This document shows, one piece after another, positions 51,233-61,463 of a stretch of 64,000 nt of DNA. Each line of letters starts with the position of its first letter. Positions within the stretch are counted from its first letter, which is position 1. The notes under the pieces are model-generated. The model was not told the DNA's origin and did no database searches. It worked only from the letters and a program-made list of their open reading frames with translations. The stretch comes from Colwellia sp. M166 (GTDB lineage: Bacteria > Pseudomonadota > Gammaproteobacteria > Enterobacterales > Alteromonadaceae). The position numbers were made by a program, and so were the translations under genes. The stretch is from positions 496,001 to 560,000 of the forward strand of contig NZ_CP040755.1 of assembly GCF_024585285.1 (NCBI RefSeq), in the 5' to 3' direction.

Positions 51233-53542
51233 ATGCGTATCTGTACTCAAAGTATTTGGCTGTATGTCTGATGAATTGTTGTAAAGTAAATCGAAAGCAA
51301 AATGACCTTCGTACTCATTTGCACCAATCACTTGCGTACTCACTGGTACATGGTTTGAAACCAATGTGAGCGCAGAAACTCCTTTGCCTTTAGAAAAATA
51401 TTTAGATGAATAACGCGCCTTAAACGTATTAATACGGCACTCAAACTTTTGTCCGTCGATACTTGAAAATAATTGATTATCATCAACATGGTAGCAAGCA
51501 AATATAGGCAACGTTGCGATAGCATTAGAAATATTATCATTCGATTGAGTCAGCGTTTCATATCGAATGTAACTATCATCTACACTGCGTAATTTCCCCA
51601 TTGAACGGTCAGAGATATTCGCCATTTTATATAAGCCGTAATTCGTGCCGTTTGCCAAAATACAAGCAATGAGATCTTCTTTATCTACCGGTGACTTTTC
51701 TTTTGATGCTGATATATGGGTAAACGAATTTAAGTAATCTGTTTTTTGATCGACAAATAGCATTAGTTCAACAATACCCATATGTTGAATTTGATTATAA
51801 AGCGGATTTTCAATGGTTTGTTGCCAACGGCTGTTAGGAATTGACCACTTAAGTTCGGCCTTACCAGGAATAAACTCAACGTACTTATTATCGCCACTAA
51901 AAATATGTTCACTTGCTTTCTTCAGCTTAATTTCTAATTGTTGGCTCTTATCGGCTAGCGTTTGATTAATGGGCGTAATTAACTTATCAAGGCCAGTATT
52001 TTCAATGATTTCAGCCTTGTGCTTCCATTCTTTAGGTTGAATTAAATCTGACGTTAAACTACGATTATTAACGCTTTCTCTAACTGTTAAGTTATTGCTA
52101 TGAAATAGCTGCTCGGCTTTACGGTAAAGGAAATACTCAAAGCGATTAGCAATTAACTTGGTATTATCACCTTCAATATATTCACGTTTACTTTTAGATA
52201 CCACATCGAGATTAATTGTTTTTATTGTTTTGAATGCGGTTAATTCTTCGTGAGCCTTGATGTATTGTTCACGCAATTCGTCTTTAAGATGAATGAATTC
52301 AATATCAATAGACATAAAAAGTGATCGGATAAGCTTTTTAATTTTACTGGATTGTTTATCGATGAATTGCCATTCGTACTGACGGCCATCAAAGTCGTTA
52401 TTATCTAAATGATCACTTAACAGTTTAATGCTATTGGCTGGAATAAGCTCAAAAGCTTTTTTACGGACATCTCCAAAGCTTAAATTATCATCCATATCGG
52501 TATCGATGAAATACTTTAATAAACTACCCGCAGATTTTAATTTAGTTCTAACAATATTTACATCTTCGACAATACGTTGTTTGGCATAAACTTTAGCTGA
52601 TTCGGTTAGCTTTCTCACTAAGTAAATAAAAGCGGCTACAAGGTTATCGTTAGTTTCTCGGTACCTGAAAAACAAATAGCAAACGAGGTATAAAATAGTT
52701 TGGCTGTCTGCATGTCTTCTGAGTTTATAAACTGTCTTGTGTTTAACTAATGACGCGTAGTATTCAAGGTTTTTGGGGGATAATTTGAGTTCAGCAATAG
52801 CACTTTAATTTCAGGGTAAAGTAAACGTATAGTTTTATGTGTCTTCAACTCTTGTGCTATTTGACTAGCCGAAAAATCTTTAGCCATTCTTTTCAATTTA
52901 GCTAGGTCAGTAAAGGTACTATTTGATTCAAGTAATTTAAGTAATATGGCTTTTGTGGATTGAGTTAAATTTTCATTGAGAATATGCTCAATACGGCTTC
53001 GTTCATTTGATAAAACGGTTGAGATAGTGTCTTGTAGTGTTGTATAACCAGCAAGCGCTATTCTGTTTTGACCAAAATAAGCAATACATTCATCGAAAAC
53101 ATACCTAGGCTCTAAGTTTATTTTTACGACATTATTAAGTCTTTTAAGAAGTAGTTCTTTATCTACTTTACTATGATAATTTGAAAAGCCAGTATAGTTA
53201 AGTAGCTTTTTGAACAACTTTGTTTTTGTTGTTCGAGGTAAGTCAGCCAACATCATATCTTTGCCATTGAAATATTTAGTTTTGACATAATCAAGGTCAA
53301 CAACAACGTCATTCAAATGAAAAGTTAAAAATAATAGGGCGTGATCTAAAGTAGCCTAATAGCAGGATAAAATATACTCGGGTTTCTAATCGCCTTAGCT
53401 CATTAACGAGTTTTTGGGTTTCACTATCCAATGAAAAATAGTCTTCTCTGTCTGTATGACTAAAGTTAGGAAGAGTGTAAAGTTCGTTTATTTCAGACGA
53501 TGTAAGTATTTGAATACGTTTAGTGGTTGGGCTAGTGATGAT
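51233..53542 (-). pseudogene. tnpA: Tn3-family transposase, N-terminal and central parts (frameshifted, interrupted)
   Basis: Three frames join up. First (from about 53542) the DUF4158 N-terminus: RIQILTSSEINELYTLPNFS and RVYFILLLGYFRSRP; no normal start codon is visible (ATC where ATG is expected, with AAAGG upstream). A switch near the A4 run 53320-53323 leads to NDVVVDLDYVKTKYFNGKDM; a second near 52790-52805 leads to NLEYYASLVKHKTVYKLRR and the DDE domain with SSIDGQKFECR (first Asp region), GKGVSALTLVSNH and VIGANEYEGHFAFDLLYNN up to LSTDTH. There the 13.3-kb element begins. Non-functional. Confidence 0.88.
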
Positions 53543-53598
53543 ATTTGACCTTTATAGTTATTTTACACCATCATAACTTATGAATGGTCAATAAATAA

Positions 53599-53636
53599 CC
53601 TTAAGGTTCATTTCGAGGGGATGGGCACAAAACCCC
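53599..53636. repeat. Right 38-bp terminal inverted repeat of the Tn3-family element
   Basis: Read inward (minus strand) it begins GGGGTTTTGTGCCCATCCCC and ends with CTTAAGG, fitting the 38-bp Tn3-family repeat with GGGG at the tip and TTAAG at the inner end. It lies about 57 bases upstream of the transposase N-terminus and exactly at the point where the TPR gene stops being recognisable. Confidence 0.8.
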
Positions 53637-54188
53637 TTCAAGCATAATCGCTTTATCAAAATTATTAGGCAGTAAATCAAGATATTTAATAGCAAGTTTT
53701 AAGTCTTCATTGGCTTTATTATTATTGTCAAGTAAGTGGGAGGCGAAAGCTCTTTCTACGAGCGCAGAGACTTTGTAATTTGATAAATTAGACCGTTCCG
53801 CTTTAATAAATGCCATATTTACTGTGGCAAAAAATTCTTTAAATTGCCCGCGTTGAAAGTATCCTCTAGATTGGCAAATAAGTACTCTTGTATCCCAAGG
53901 CTCAGTTAATAATCCTGTCGCCAAAGCTAATTTTGAGTATTTAAGAATATCTTCAGGTTGGTCAATAAAGTAAGCAATATCGGATTGCATCACCATAAGT
54001 TTTGCTTTTAAAGCTAGCGATAATTCATTATCTTCTAATAACGTTTCAATTTTATAAAATACTTCTTCTGGGTTTATATATACTTGATGATTAAGCTCTT
54101 TTTCTAGTTCACTCGTGTTAAAAGCAAAAGCTAAGTTAGCGTAAAAAGCGGTGAGAAAAATATATAGTCCAAAAAATGTCTTTGTCAC
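53637..54188 (-). pseudogene. N-terminal part of a secreted TPR protein, truncated by the Tn3 end
   Basis: From ATG 54188: a signal peptide (MTKTFFGLYIFLTAFYANLAFAF) and about 160 residues of helical repeats (EPWDTRVLICQSRGYFQRGQFKEFF, VSALVERAFASHLLDNNNKANEDLKLAIKYL) up to AIMLE. The last nine residues of the open frame (ending PSPRNEP) are coded by the Tn3 terminal repeat. The N-terminus is like those of periplasmic TPR sensor proteins with a GGDEF output, but no output domain remains. A possible tail lies at 27395-27506. Confidence 0.7.
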
Positions 54189-54421
54189 GTACTCTGCCTT
54201 TTCTAAGTGTTGTTCAGATGATAATGCTATTTATTTTAAAATTTATATCAAACTTCTGCGGCTATTAATATTAAATATGTGAGTTGTTGTCGCTGACGTA
54301 ATTATTCTGCCATGAAACGATAGTAAGGCAAAGTACTTGGTAGACGACTACTTAAGACGCTAAGGCTTTAAACCAACCTTAAACATTTGTATGGAAAAGC
54401 TAGCAAATAGTGTTTTTGCTA

Positions 54422-55132
54422 TCATGGTAGGGTCAACAATCGGGGTTGCCAAAAGTCTGCAGGCGGGATGATAGTTTTTGCTGCTAATTGTTGAGCAATA
54501 AATTGTTCTCTATTTACTTCAATACAGCCCATGGAAGCTAAAAAAGGATTTAACATTTGACAATCAATCAGTTCAACCTTGATTGATTTCAGTAATTCAG
54601 CTAGATACACCAAGGCGACTTTTGATGCGTTGCTCTGCTTATAGAACATAGACTCACCAGAAAAATAGCCGTTAACCGCAATACCGTACAGTCCACCAAC
54701 GAGTTCTTCATTTTGCCAAACCTCAATAGAGTGTGCTTGGCCTTGCTGATGTAATTTTTTATAAGCGGTTAGCATCGGACTAACAATCCAAGTTTCTTCG
54801 ACACGAAAGGGGGCATCAGCGCACAATTCTATGACTTGTTTGAAGCTTTTATTTAACGTTACGGTAAACGTTTGACGTTTTAGTACTTTGTGTAAGGTTT
54901 TATTAATTTTAAGTTCGGCAATATTAATGATCGCGCGTGGATCAGGGCTCCACCACATCACAGGTTCACCATCGCTAAACCAAGGGAATATACCGAGTTG
55001 ATAGGCTTGAATTATTCGTGGGGGTGATAAATCATCACCAAAAGCCAGTAAACCATTTGGCTCTACTAATGCAGTAGATAAATCGGGGAAAGTCGAGCTA
55101 CTCGAAGATAACCAAGGAATAGCTCGTGTCAT
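54422..55132 (-). CDS. aat: Leucyl/phenylalanyl-tRNA-protein transferase
   Basis: Adds Leu or Phe from tRNA to proteins with N-terminal Arg or Lys, making ClpS-ClpAP substrates. 236 residues with the family signatures GLLAFGDDLSPPRIIQAYQLGIFPWFSDGEPVMWWSPDPRA, ETWIVSPMLTAYKKLHQQGQAHSIEVW and LYGIAVNGYFSGESMF, then DCQMLNPFLASMG. The start is three bases after the trxB stop codon. The gene that should follow it, bpt, is on the far side of the island. The 54189-54421 spacer downstream contains only a weak hairpin (AGCAAA/TTTGCT near 54403-54421). Confidence 0.95.
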   Translation of the reverse strand: MTRAIPWLSSSSSTFPDLSTALVEPNGLLAFGDDLSPPRIIQAYQLGIFPWFSDGEPVMWWSPDPRAIINIAELKINKTLHKVLKRQTFTVTLNKSFKQVIELCADAPFRVEETWIVSPMLTAYKKLHQQGQAHSIEVWQNEELVGGLYGIAVNGYFSGESMFYKQSNASKVALVYLAELLKSIKVELIDCQMLNPFLASMGCIEVNREQFIAQQLAAKTIIPPADFWQPRLLTLP

Positions 55133-55135
55133 TGA

Positions 55136-56375
<1,240 letters not shown>

Positions 56376-56405
56376 CAATAAAAAAGCCGCTACAGATAGC
56401 GGCTT
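56376..56405 (-). terminator. Terminator of the alanine dehydrogenase gene
   Basis: AAGCCGCTA and TAGCGGCTT pair across a 4-base loop; on the minus strand a T tract follows. It lies about 20 bases after the ald stop codon. Confidence 0.88.
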
Positions 56406-56424
56406 ATAAGTCATTTAAAAATTT

Positions 56425-57546
56425 TTATAGCGTTGCAATCGCATCTTCTGGTGTAACATACTCATAACCTAATACATCTGCAACCGGCTTATAAGTAATT
56501 TTGCCACCTAAAACGTTTAAGCCTGCCATTAAATGTACATCATCAAGCATGGCTTGCTTAGCACCTTTGTTAGCTAAAGTAACAGTAAATGGCATAGTAG
56601 CATTAGTTAATGCCATTGTTGATGTTCTTGCAACACCACCTGGCATATTTGCCACACAGTAATGAACAACATCATCAACCATATAAGTTGGATCTTGATG
56701 TGTTGTTGCTTTAGAAGTTTCAAAACAACCACCTTGATCAATGGCAACATCGACGACTACCGCACCTTTCTTCATCATTTTAATATGCTGTGCTGTGACT
56801 AATTTAGGTGCTGCTGCACCTGGTATTAATACTGCACCGATCACTAAATCTGCTTCAACAATCAATTGATCCATTGCATCGGCTGTTGAGTAAACCGTTT
56901 TTAAACGACCATCAAACTCGGTGTCTAATTGACGAAGACGAGGTAAAGAGCGATCTAAAATAGTTACATCTGCACCCATACCAACAGCCATACGTGCTGC
57001 TTGAGTGCCAACTACACCACCACCGATAATAAGCACTTTAGCTGGCGCAACGCCCGGTACGCCACCTAACAATGCACCTAAGCCGCCTTGTGCTTTCTCT
57101 AATGCATGCGCACCCGCTTGAATAGACATACGACCTGCAACTTCAGACATAGGTGCTAATAATGGTAAACCACCGCCATGTTGAGTAACAGTTTCATAAG
57201 CAATACAGGTAGCGCCAGAAGCAACAAGTAATTCAGTTTGCTTTGGATCTGGAGCTAAATGTAAGTAAGTAAATAGCACTTGGCCTGGACGAAGCATTTT
57301 GCACTCGTTGGGTTGTGGCTCTTTTACTTTGATGATCATATCAGCGCTAGCAAAAATCTCTGCTGCTGAATCAATAATTTTTGCACCGGCGGTGATGTAT
57401 TGTTCATTATCAAAGCCGATTGCTGCACCGCCATTATTCTCAACGATAACGTCATGGCCATTAACAATTAATTCTTTAACGCCAGCAGGAGTTAAGCCAA
57501 TTCGGTATTCGTGGTTCTTTATTTCTTTAGGTACACCAATAATCAT
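56425..57546 (-). CDS. ald: Alanine dehydrogenase
   Basis: Reversible NAD-dependent conversion of L-alanine to pyruvate and ammonia. 373 residues, family length. Visible are the start MIIGVPKEIKNHEYRIGLTPAGV, the catalytic lysine/histidine regions MIIKVKEPQ and FTYLHLAPD, the NAD-binding IIGGGVVGTQAARMAVGMGADVTILD, and DVAIDQGGCFETS near the active site. It is divergent from the lrp gene across a 120-bp spacer; Lrp/AsnC-type regulators often control ald genes, so regulation by the neighbour is plausible. Confidence 0.95.
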   Translation of the reverse strand: MIIGVPKEIKNHEYRIGLTPAGVKELIVNGHDVIVENNGGAAIGFDNEQYITAGAKIIDSAAEIFASADMIIKVKEPQPNECKMLRPGQVLFTYLHLAPDPKQTELLVASGATCIAYETVTQHGGGLPLLAPMSEVAGRMSIQAGAHALEKAQGGLGALLGGVPGVAPAKVLIIGGGVVGTQAARMAVGMGADVTILDRSLPRLRQLDTEFDGRLKTVYSTADAMDQLIVEADLVIGAVLIPGAAAPKLVTAQHIKMMKKGAVVVDVAIDQGGCFETSKATTHQDPTYMVDDVVHYCVANMPGGVARTSTMALTNATMPFTVTLANKGAKQAMLDDVHLMAGLNVLGGKITYKPVADVLGYEYVTPEDAIATL

Positions 57547-57668
57547 AGTTATATCTCTCTTGTAAAATATGCGACTAGTATAGTGGCTTTATAGCGGATT
57601 AACCTATCGTTATTTCCGACAAAGTAGGATATAATCCTGATAAATAATTATTTTGCAGTGAATTATAT

Positions 57669-58151
57669 ATGAGTTCTGCCACAGTTAAAAAAATCGATCG
57701 CATTGATAAAAATATTTTAGTTGAACTACAAAAAAATGGTCGTTTATCTAATATCGAACTTTCAAAGCGTGTTGGCTTAAGTGCAACGCCATGCTTAGAG
57801 AGAGTAAAACGCTTAGAAAATGACAATTTTATCACTGGTTATCAAGCCATTTTAAATCCACATAAATTAGAAGCTGCTTTGTTAGTTATTGTTGAAATTA
57901 CCTTAACTAAAACCAGTCCTGATGTTTTTGATGATTTTTCTAAAGCGGTACATGAACTTGATGTTATCCAAGAGTGTCACTTAGTCTCAGGTGATTTTGA
58001 TTTTCTGTTAAAAACCCGTGTTGCCGATATGGCTGCTTATCGTGAACTGCTTGGTAATACTTTGTTACGTCTGCCTGCGGTTAGTGAAAGTAGAACTTAT
58101 GTGGTGATGGAAGAGGTTAAATCCTCTAATTTGTTACCAATAAAACGCTAA
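57669..58151 (+). CDS. lrp: Leucine-responsive regulatory protein Lrp
   Basis: 160 residues: N-terminal helix-turn-helix (IDKNILVELQKNGRLSNIELSKRVGLSATPCLERVKRLE) and C-terminal RAM/effector domain (QECHLVSGDFDFLLKTRVADMAAYRELLG, ESRTYVVMEEVK). It is close to E. coli Lrp in sequence, and, as there, next to ftsK (downstream here, 65 bp). Global regulator of amino-acid metabolism; binds leucine or alanine. The divergent ald gene is a likely target. Confidence 0.93.
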   Translation: MSSATVKKIDRIDKNILVELQKNGRLSNIELSKRVGLSATPCLERVKRLENDNFITGYQAILNPHKLEAALLVIVEITLTKTSPDVFDDFSKAVHELDVIQECHLVSGDFDFLLKTRVADMAAYRELLGNTLLRLPAVSESRTYVVMEEVKSSNLLPIKR

Positions 58152-58216
58152 AAGATTTAATTCGCTGCTAATGTTTGGTATTTTAGCAACATTATAATGA
58201 TAATTTTCTCAAGAGT

Positions 58217-60760
58217 GTGCATTTGTCTTCACCATCTCCTAAGTTAAATGGCGTTCAACGCCTTCTCGAAGCAGGGCTATTAGTCTCTTGCGTTTTTGCC
58301 ATGTTTATTATGTTAGCGCTGTTTAGTTTTGATCCCGCAGATCCCGGCTGGTCGCAAACCGGCTATCAAACCCCCGTGCGTAATATGGGGGGTGCTGTCG
58401 GAGCATATTTGTCAGACTTGTTGCTAAATCTTTTTGGTTTAGTTGCTTATAGTCTTCCTTTCGTTATCGCTGTTACCGGTTGGTTATTGTTTCAAAAATA
58501 TCATCAATTAATTCGTCTTGATTACCTGACGCTGGGCTTAAAATTCATCGGCTTTATTTTGTTTTATATTGGTATTACCTCTATCGCCAGTATGAACTTT
58601 GATGATGTGTTTTATTTTTCTGCCGGTGGCATTTTAGGTGATGTATTAAGTAATTCTTTATTACCGTATTTTTCTTTTGTCGGCAGTACCTTATTATTTG
58701 TCACTTTTTGTGGCTCAGGCTTTGTCTTGTTGACGGGAGTATCATTGCTCAATGCCATAGACAGGGTAGGGGAATACGCTATTCGAGTTATCGAATATCT
58801 ATTAACCGTACCAGCATTAATTAAGCATCATTTAGGTACTGGTCCCGAAAAAACAACTGTAGCGAATAGCAAAGAACAAAGGTTAGCAAGCGTCAATATT
58901 GAAAATAACACTGCAGATGATAACGATGTTGATAATGTTCCTGAACATTACATTGCCTTTGAAAAAGAGTCGGATGAAGTTAAACAAGCCTTAGAAACCA
59001 TCAGTGATATTGAACACGAAAGTATATTTGCTAAAAGTGTTGATGACAGTGCTTATAACACCCGTGAACATGAACCCTACGTCGATATCGACGAATTAAT
59101 GGGTGAGCCACTAGCAATGAATGTTCAAGAACATGTTAGTGATGATGAAATAGCGGCAGCATTTGAGCCGGTAGAAAAAATAACGGTTGAAGAGCCAACA
59201 ACATTACATGATAAAATTTACCAGCAACTAGATAATGAAAAGGCAGCTGAGCCTAATTATAGTGATATGCCCTCATTAGATTTATTAGACCGTCCCGACC
59301 GTGCCAAGCATCCTATTGATCAAGAACAACTCGAACGTGTATCACGTTTGGTTGAAGCTAAACTAATGGAATTTGGCATAAAAGCGGAAGTGGTTGGTGT
59401 TTTCCCCGGCCCGGTTATTACCCGCTTTGAATTGAATCTAGCGCCAGGTGTAAAAGCCAGTAAAATTACCAATTTATCGAAAGATTTAGCCCGTTCTTTA
59501 TCAGCAAAAAGTGTTCGCGTTGTGGAGGTTATTGAAGGAAAATCGGTGATCGGTATTGAACTGCCGAATAAACATCGAGAAACGGTCTTTTTTGCTGATG
59601 TGATTTCTTGTGAGAAGTTTTCCCAGTCTAAATCTAATTTGGCGATGGCTATAGGTAGCGATATATCAGGTGAACCGGTTATTGCCGATCTGGCAAAAAT
59701 GCCGCATTTATTAGTTGCAGGTACCACCGGCTCTGGTAAGTCAGTTGCGGTTAATACCATGATTGTCAGTATTTTATATAAGTCTTCGCCAGAAGATGTC
59801 CGTATGATCATGATTGACCCTAAACAAGTAGAGCTTTCAGTTTATGATGGTATTCCTCATTTATTATCTGAGGTAGTAACTGATATGAAAGAGGCAGCTA
59901 ATGCACTGCGTTGGTGTGTCGGAGAAATGGAACGACGATATCAATTAATGTCGAAGCTTGGTGTCAGAAACCTTAAAGGTTATAACGACAAAGTTGCTAA
60001 GGCAATTGCCGCGGGAGAACCTTTGATTGACCCTTTATGGCAACCAAGTGATGCATTTACTCAAACACCGCCTTTATTAACAAAATTACCGTCAATTGTC
60101 ATTATTGTTGATGAATTTGCTGACATGATGATGATCGTGGGTAAAAAAGTGGAAGAACTTATTGCCCGTATTGCGCAAAAAGCACGTGCTGCCGGTATTC
60201 ATTTAATTTTAGCCACCCAACGTCCATCTGCCGATGTTATTACGGGTTTAATTAAGGCCAATATACCAACACGTATGGCGCTCAGGGTACAATCTCGAAT
60301 AGAATCGCGCATCATTTTAGATCAACAAGGCGCAGATCAACTCTTGGGCATGGGGGATATGTTTTATTTACCGCCTGGTGAAGCAGTCCCCATTCGGGTG
60401 CATGGCGCTTTCGTTGATGACCATGAAGTACATGCCGTGGTTAATGATTGGAAATCAAGAGCCGAGCCAAACTATATTGAAGAAATTCTTTCAGGTGATA
60501 CAGAACAAGAAATTTTATTGCCAGGTGAACAAGCTGATGGCAATGGCGATGAAGAAATCGATACATTATATGACGAGGCCTTAGCATTTATTAGCGAAAC
60601 ACGTCGTGTTTCAATTTCTAGTATTCAACGTAAATTTAGGATCGGTTACAACCGTTCAGCTCGTATTGTCGAACAAATGGAGCAAAATGGTGTTGTAAGT
60701 CGACCAGGCAATAATGGTGCTCGAGAAGTATTAGCGCCACCGCCGATTAAGGAATCTTAA
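58217..60760 (+). CDS. ftsK: DNA translocase FtsK
   Basis: 847 residues. About four membrane segments in the first 200 residues (LLVSCVFAMFIMLALFSF, LFGLVAYSLPFVIAVTGWLLF, LKFIGFILFYIGITSIA, TLLFVTFCGSGFVLL) anchor it at the septum. A short acidic linker follows, then the motor with Walker A AGTTGSGKSVAVNTMI and Walker B IVIIVDEFADMMM, and the gamma winged helix that reads KOPS sites (VSISSIQRKFRIGYNRSARIVEQME). It pumps chromosome ends and activates XerCD at dif. The start may be GTG 58217 or TTG 58223; AAGAG upstream fits either. It is shorter than E. coli FtsK because of the linker. Confidence 0.95.
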   Translation: MHLSSPSPKLNGVQRLLEAGLLVSCVFAMFIMLALFSFDPADPGWSQTGYQTPVRNMGGAVGAYLSDLLLNLFGLVAYSLPFVIAVTGWLLFQKYHQLIRLDYLTLGLKFIGFILFYIGITSIASMNFDDVFYFSAGGILGDVLSNSLLPYFSFVGSTLLFVTFCGSGFVLLTGVSLLNAIDRVGEYAIRVIEYLLTVPALIKHHLGTGPEKTTVANSKEQRLASVNIENNTADDNDVDNVPEHYIAFEKESDEVKQALETISDIEHESIFAKSVDDSAYNTREHEPYVDIDELMGEPLAMNVQEHVSDDEIAAAFEPVEKITVEEPTTLHDKIYQQLDNEKAAEPNYSDMPSLDLLDRPDRAKHPIDQEQLERVSRLVEAKLMEFGIKAEVVGVFPGPVITRFELNLAPGVKASKITNLSKDLARSLSAKSVRVVEVIEGKSVIGIELPNKHRETVFFADVISCEKFSQSKSNLAMAIGSDISGEPVIADLAKMPHLLVAGTTGSGKSVAVNTMIVSILYKSSPEDVRMIMIDPKQVELSVYDGIPHLLSEVVTDMKEAANALRWCVGEMERRYQLMSKLGVRNLKGYNDKVAKAIAAGEPLIDPLWQPSDAFTQTPPLLTKLPSIVIIVDEFADMMMIVGKKVEELIARIAQKARAAGIHLILATQRPSADVITGLIKANIPTRMALRVQSRIESRIILDQQGADQLLGMGDMFYLPPGEAVPIRVHGAFVDDHEVHAVVNDWKSRAEPNYIEEILSGDTEQEILLPGEQADGNGDEEIDTLYDEALAFISETRRVSISSIQRKFRIGYNRSARIVEQMEQNGVVSRPGNNGAREVLAPPPIKES

Positions 60761-60761
60761 G

Positions 60762-61463
60762 ATGTTAAAAAAAATGAAATTGATAAAAAATGCTGCTGTT
60801 ATGGCAACATTATTGAGTACAGTATTATCAACCAATAGTTTAGCGGCAACGAGCGGAAAAACTCAAGCTACAGCGATTAAAGCCAATGCTGTCACGCAAG
60901 AAGCCGATAGTAGTAAAGTTAAGCTAATGGCCAAGTTGGCAAAAATTGAATTTTTCAGTGCAGAATTTACTCAAAAAATATTTGATGAAACGGGCAATGA
61001 ATTACAGCAAGGCAATGGCTTATTATCAGTCAGTAAACCTAATTTAGTTAACTGGCAAACGACATCGCCAGATGAATCCTTGATTGTTTCTGATGGCAGC
61101 AATTTATGGTTTTATGACCCGTTTGTTGAACAGGTCAGTGTATATTCGTTGGCCAATGCGATAGCCAATACACCTATTTTATTGATCACTAGTAATGATG
61201 CTAGATTATGGCGGGATTATAATGTTAGCCAATTAGCGGATAATCGTTATTTGATCAGTGCCAACAATGACAATGCCCGTGTTAAAAGCTTAGAGCTAAC
61301 GTTTGCTGAGAATGTTGACAACGTTGAACTGTCTGCTTTTAACATTCTTGATGCTACGGGGCAACTCAGTGTGATCACACTGGCAAATCATGATGATAAG
61401 CCTGATATGAGCTTATTTACGTTTACTGTTCCTGAAGGTGTTTATTTAGATGACCAACGCTAA
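60762..61463 (+). CDS. lolA: Outer-membrane lipoprotein carrier LolA
   Basis: Periplasmic chaperone that carries lipoproteins from LolCDE to LolB. 233 residues with a signal peptide ([27 protein letters not shown]) and the LolA fold: [68 protein letters not shown] spacer of about 20 residues after the signal peptide is longer than usual. It starts right after ftsK and overlaps rarA by 14 bp. Confidence 0.93.
   Translation: MLKKMKLIKNAAVMATLLSTVLSTNSLAATSGKTQATAIKANAVTQEADSSKVKLMAKLAKIEFFSAEFTQKIFDETGNELQQGNGLLSVSKPNLVNWQTTSPDESLIVSDGSNLWFYDPFVEQVSVYSLANAIANTPILLITSNDARLWRDYNVSQLADNRYLISANNDNARVKSLELTFAENVDNVELSAFNILDATGQLSVITLANHDDKPDMSLFTFTVPEGVYLDDQR

Larger units (their letters stand above)
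37206..53636 (-). mobile_element. Tn3-family transposon remnant, right end seen, left end not found
   Basis: It consists of a split tnpA and a 38-bp right terminal repeat at 53599-53636, with the typical GGGG start and TTAAG near the inner edge. No matching left repeat was found by eye between 31446 and 37206, and no resolvase gene is visible. The true element probably extended left over the SIR2-HerA and DUF2130 genes as cargo and lost its left end when the IS66 element came in. The coordinates give the minimal extent. Confidence 0.7.

Noticed and set aside
51340..51540. 66-codon minus-strand frame inside the Tn3 transposase
   Set aside because: It is a shadow of the main transposase frame, which has conserved motifs throughout.
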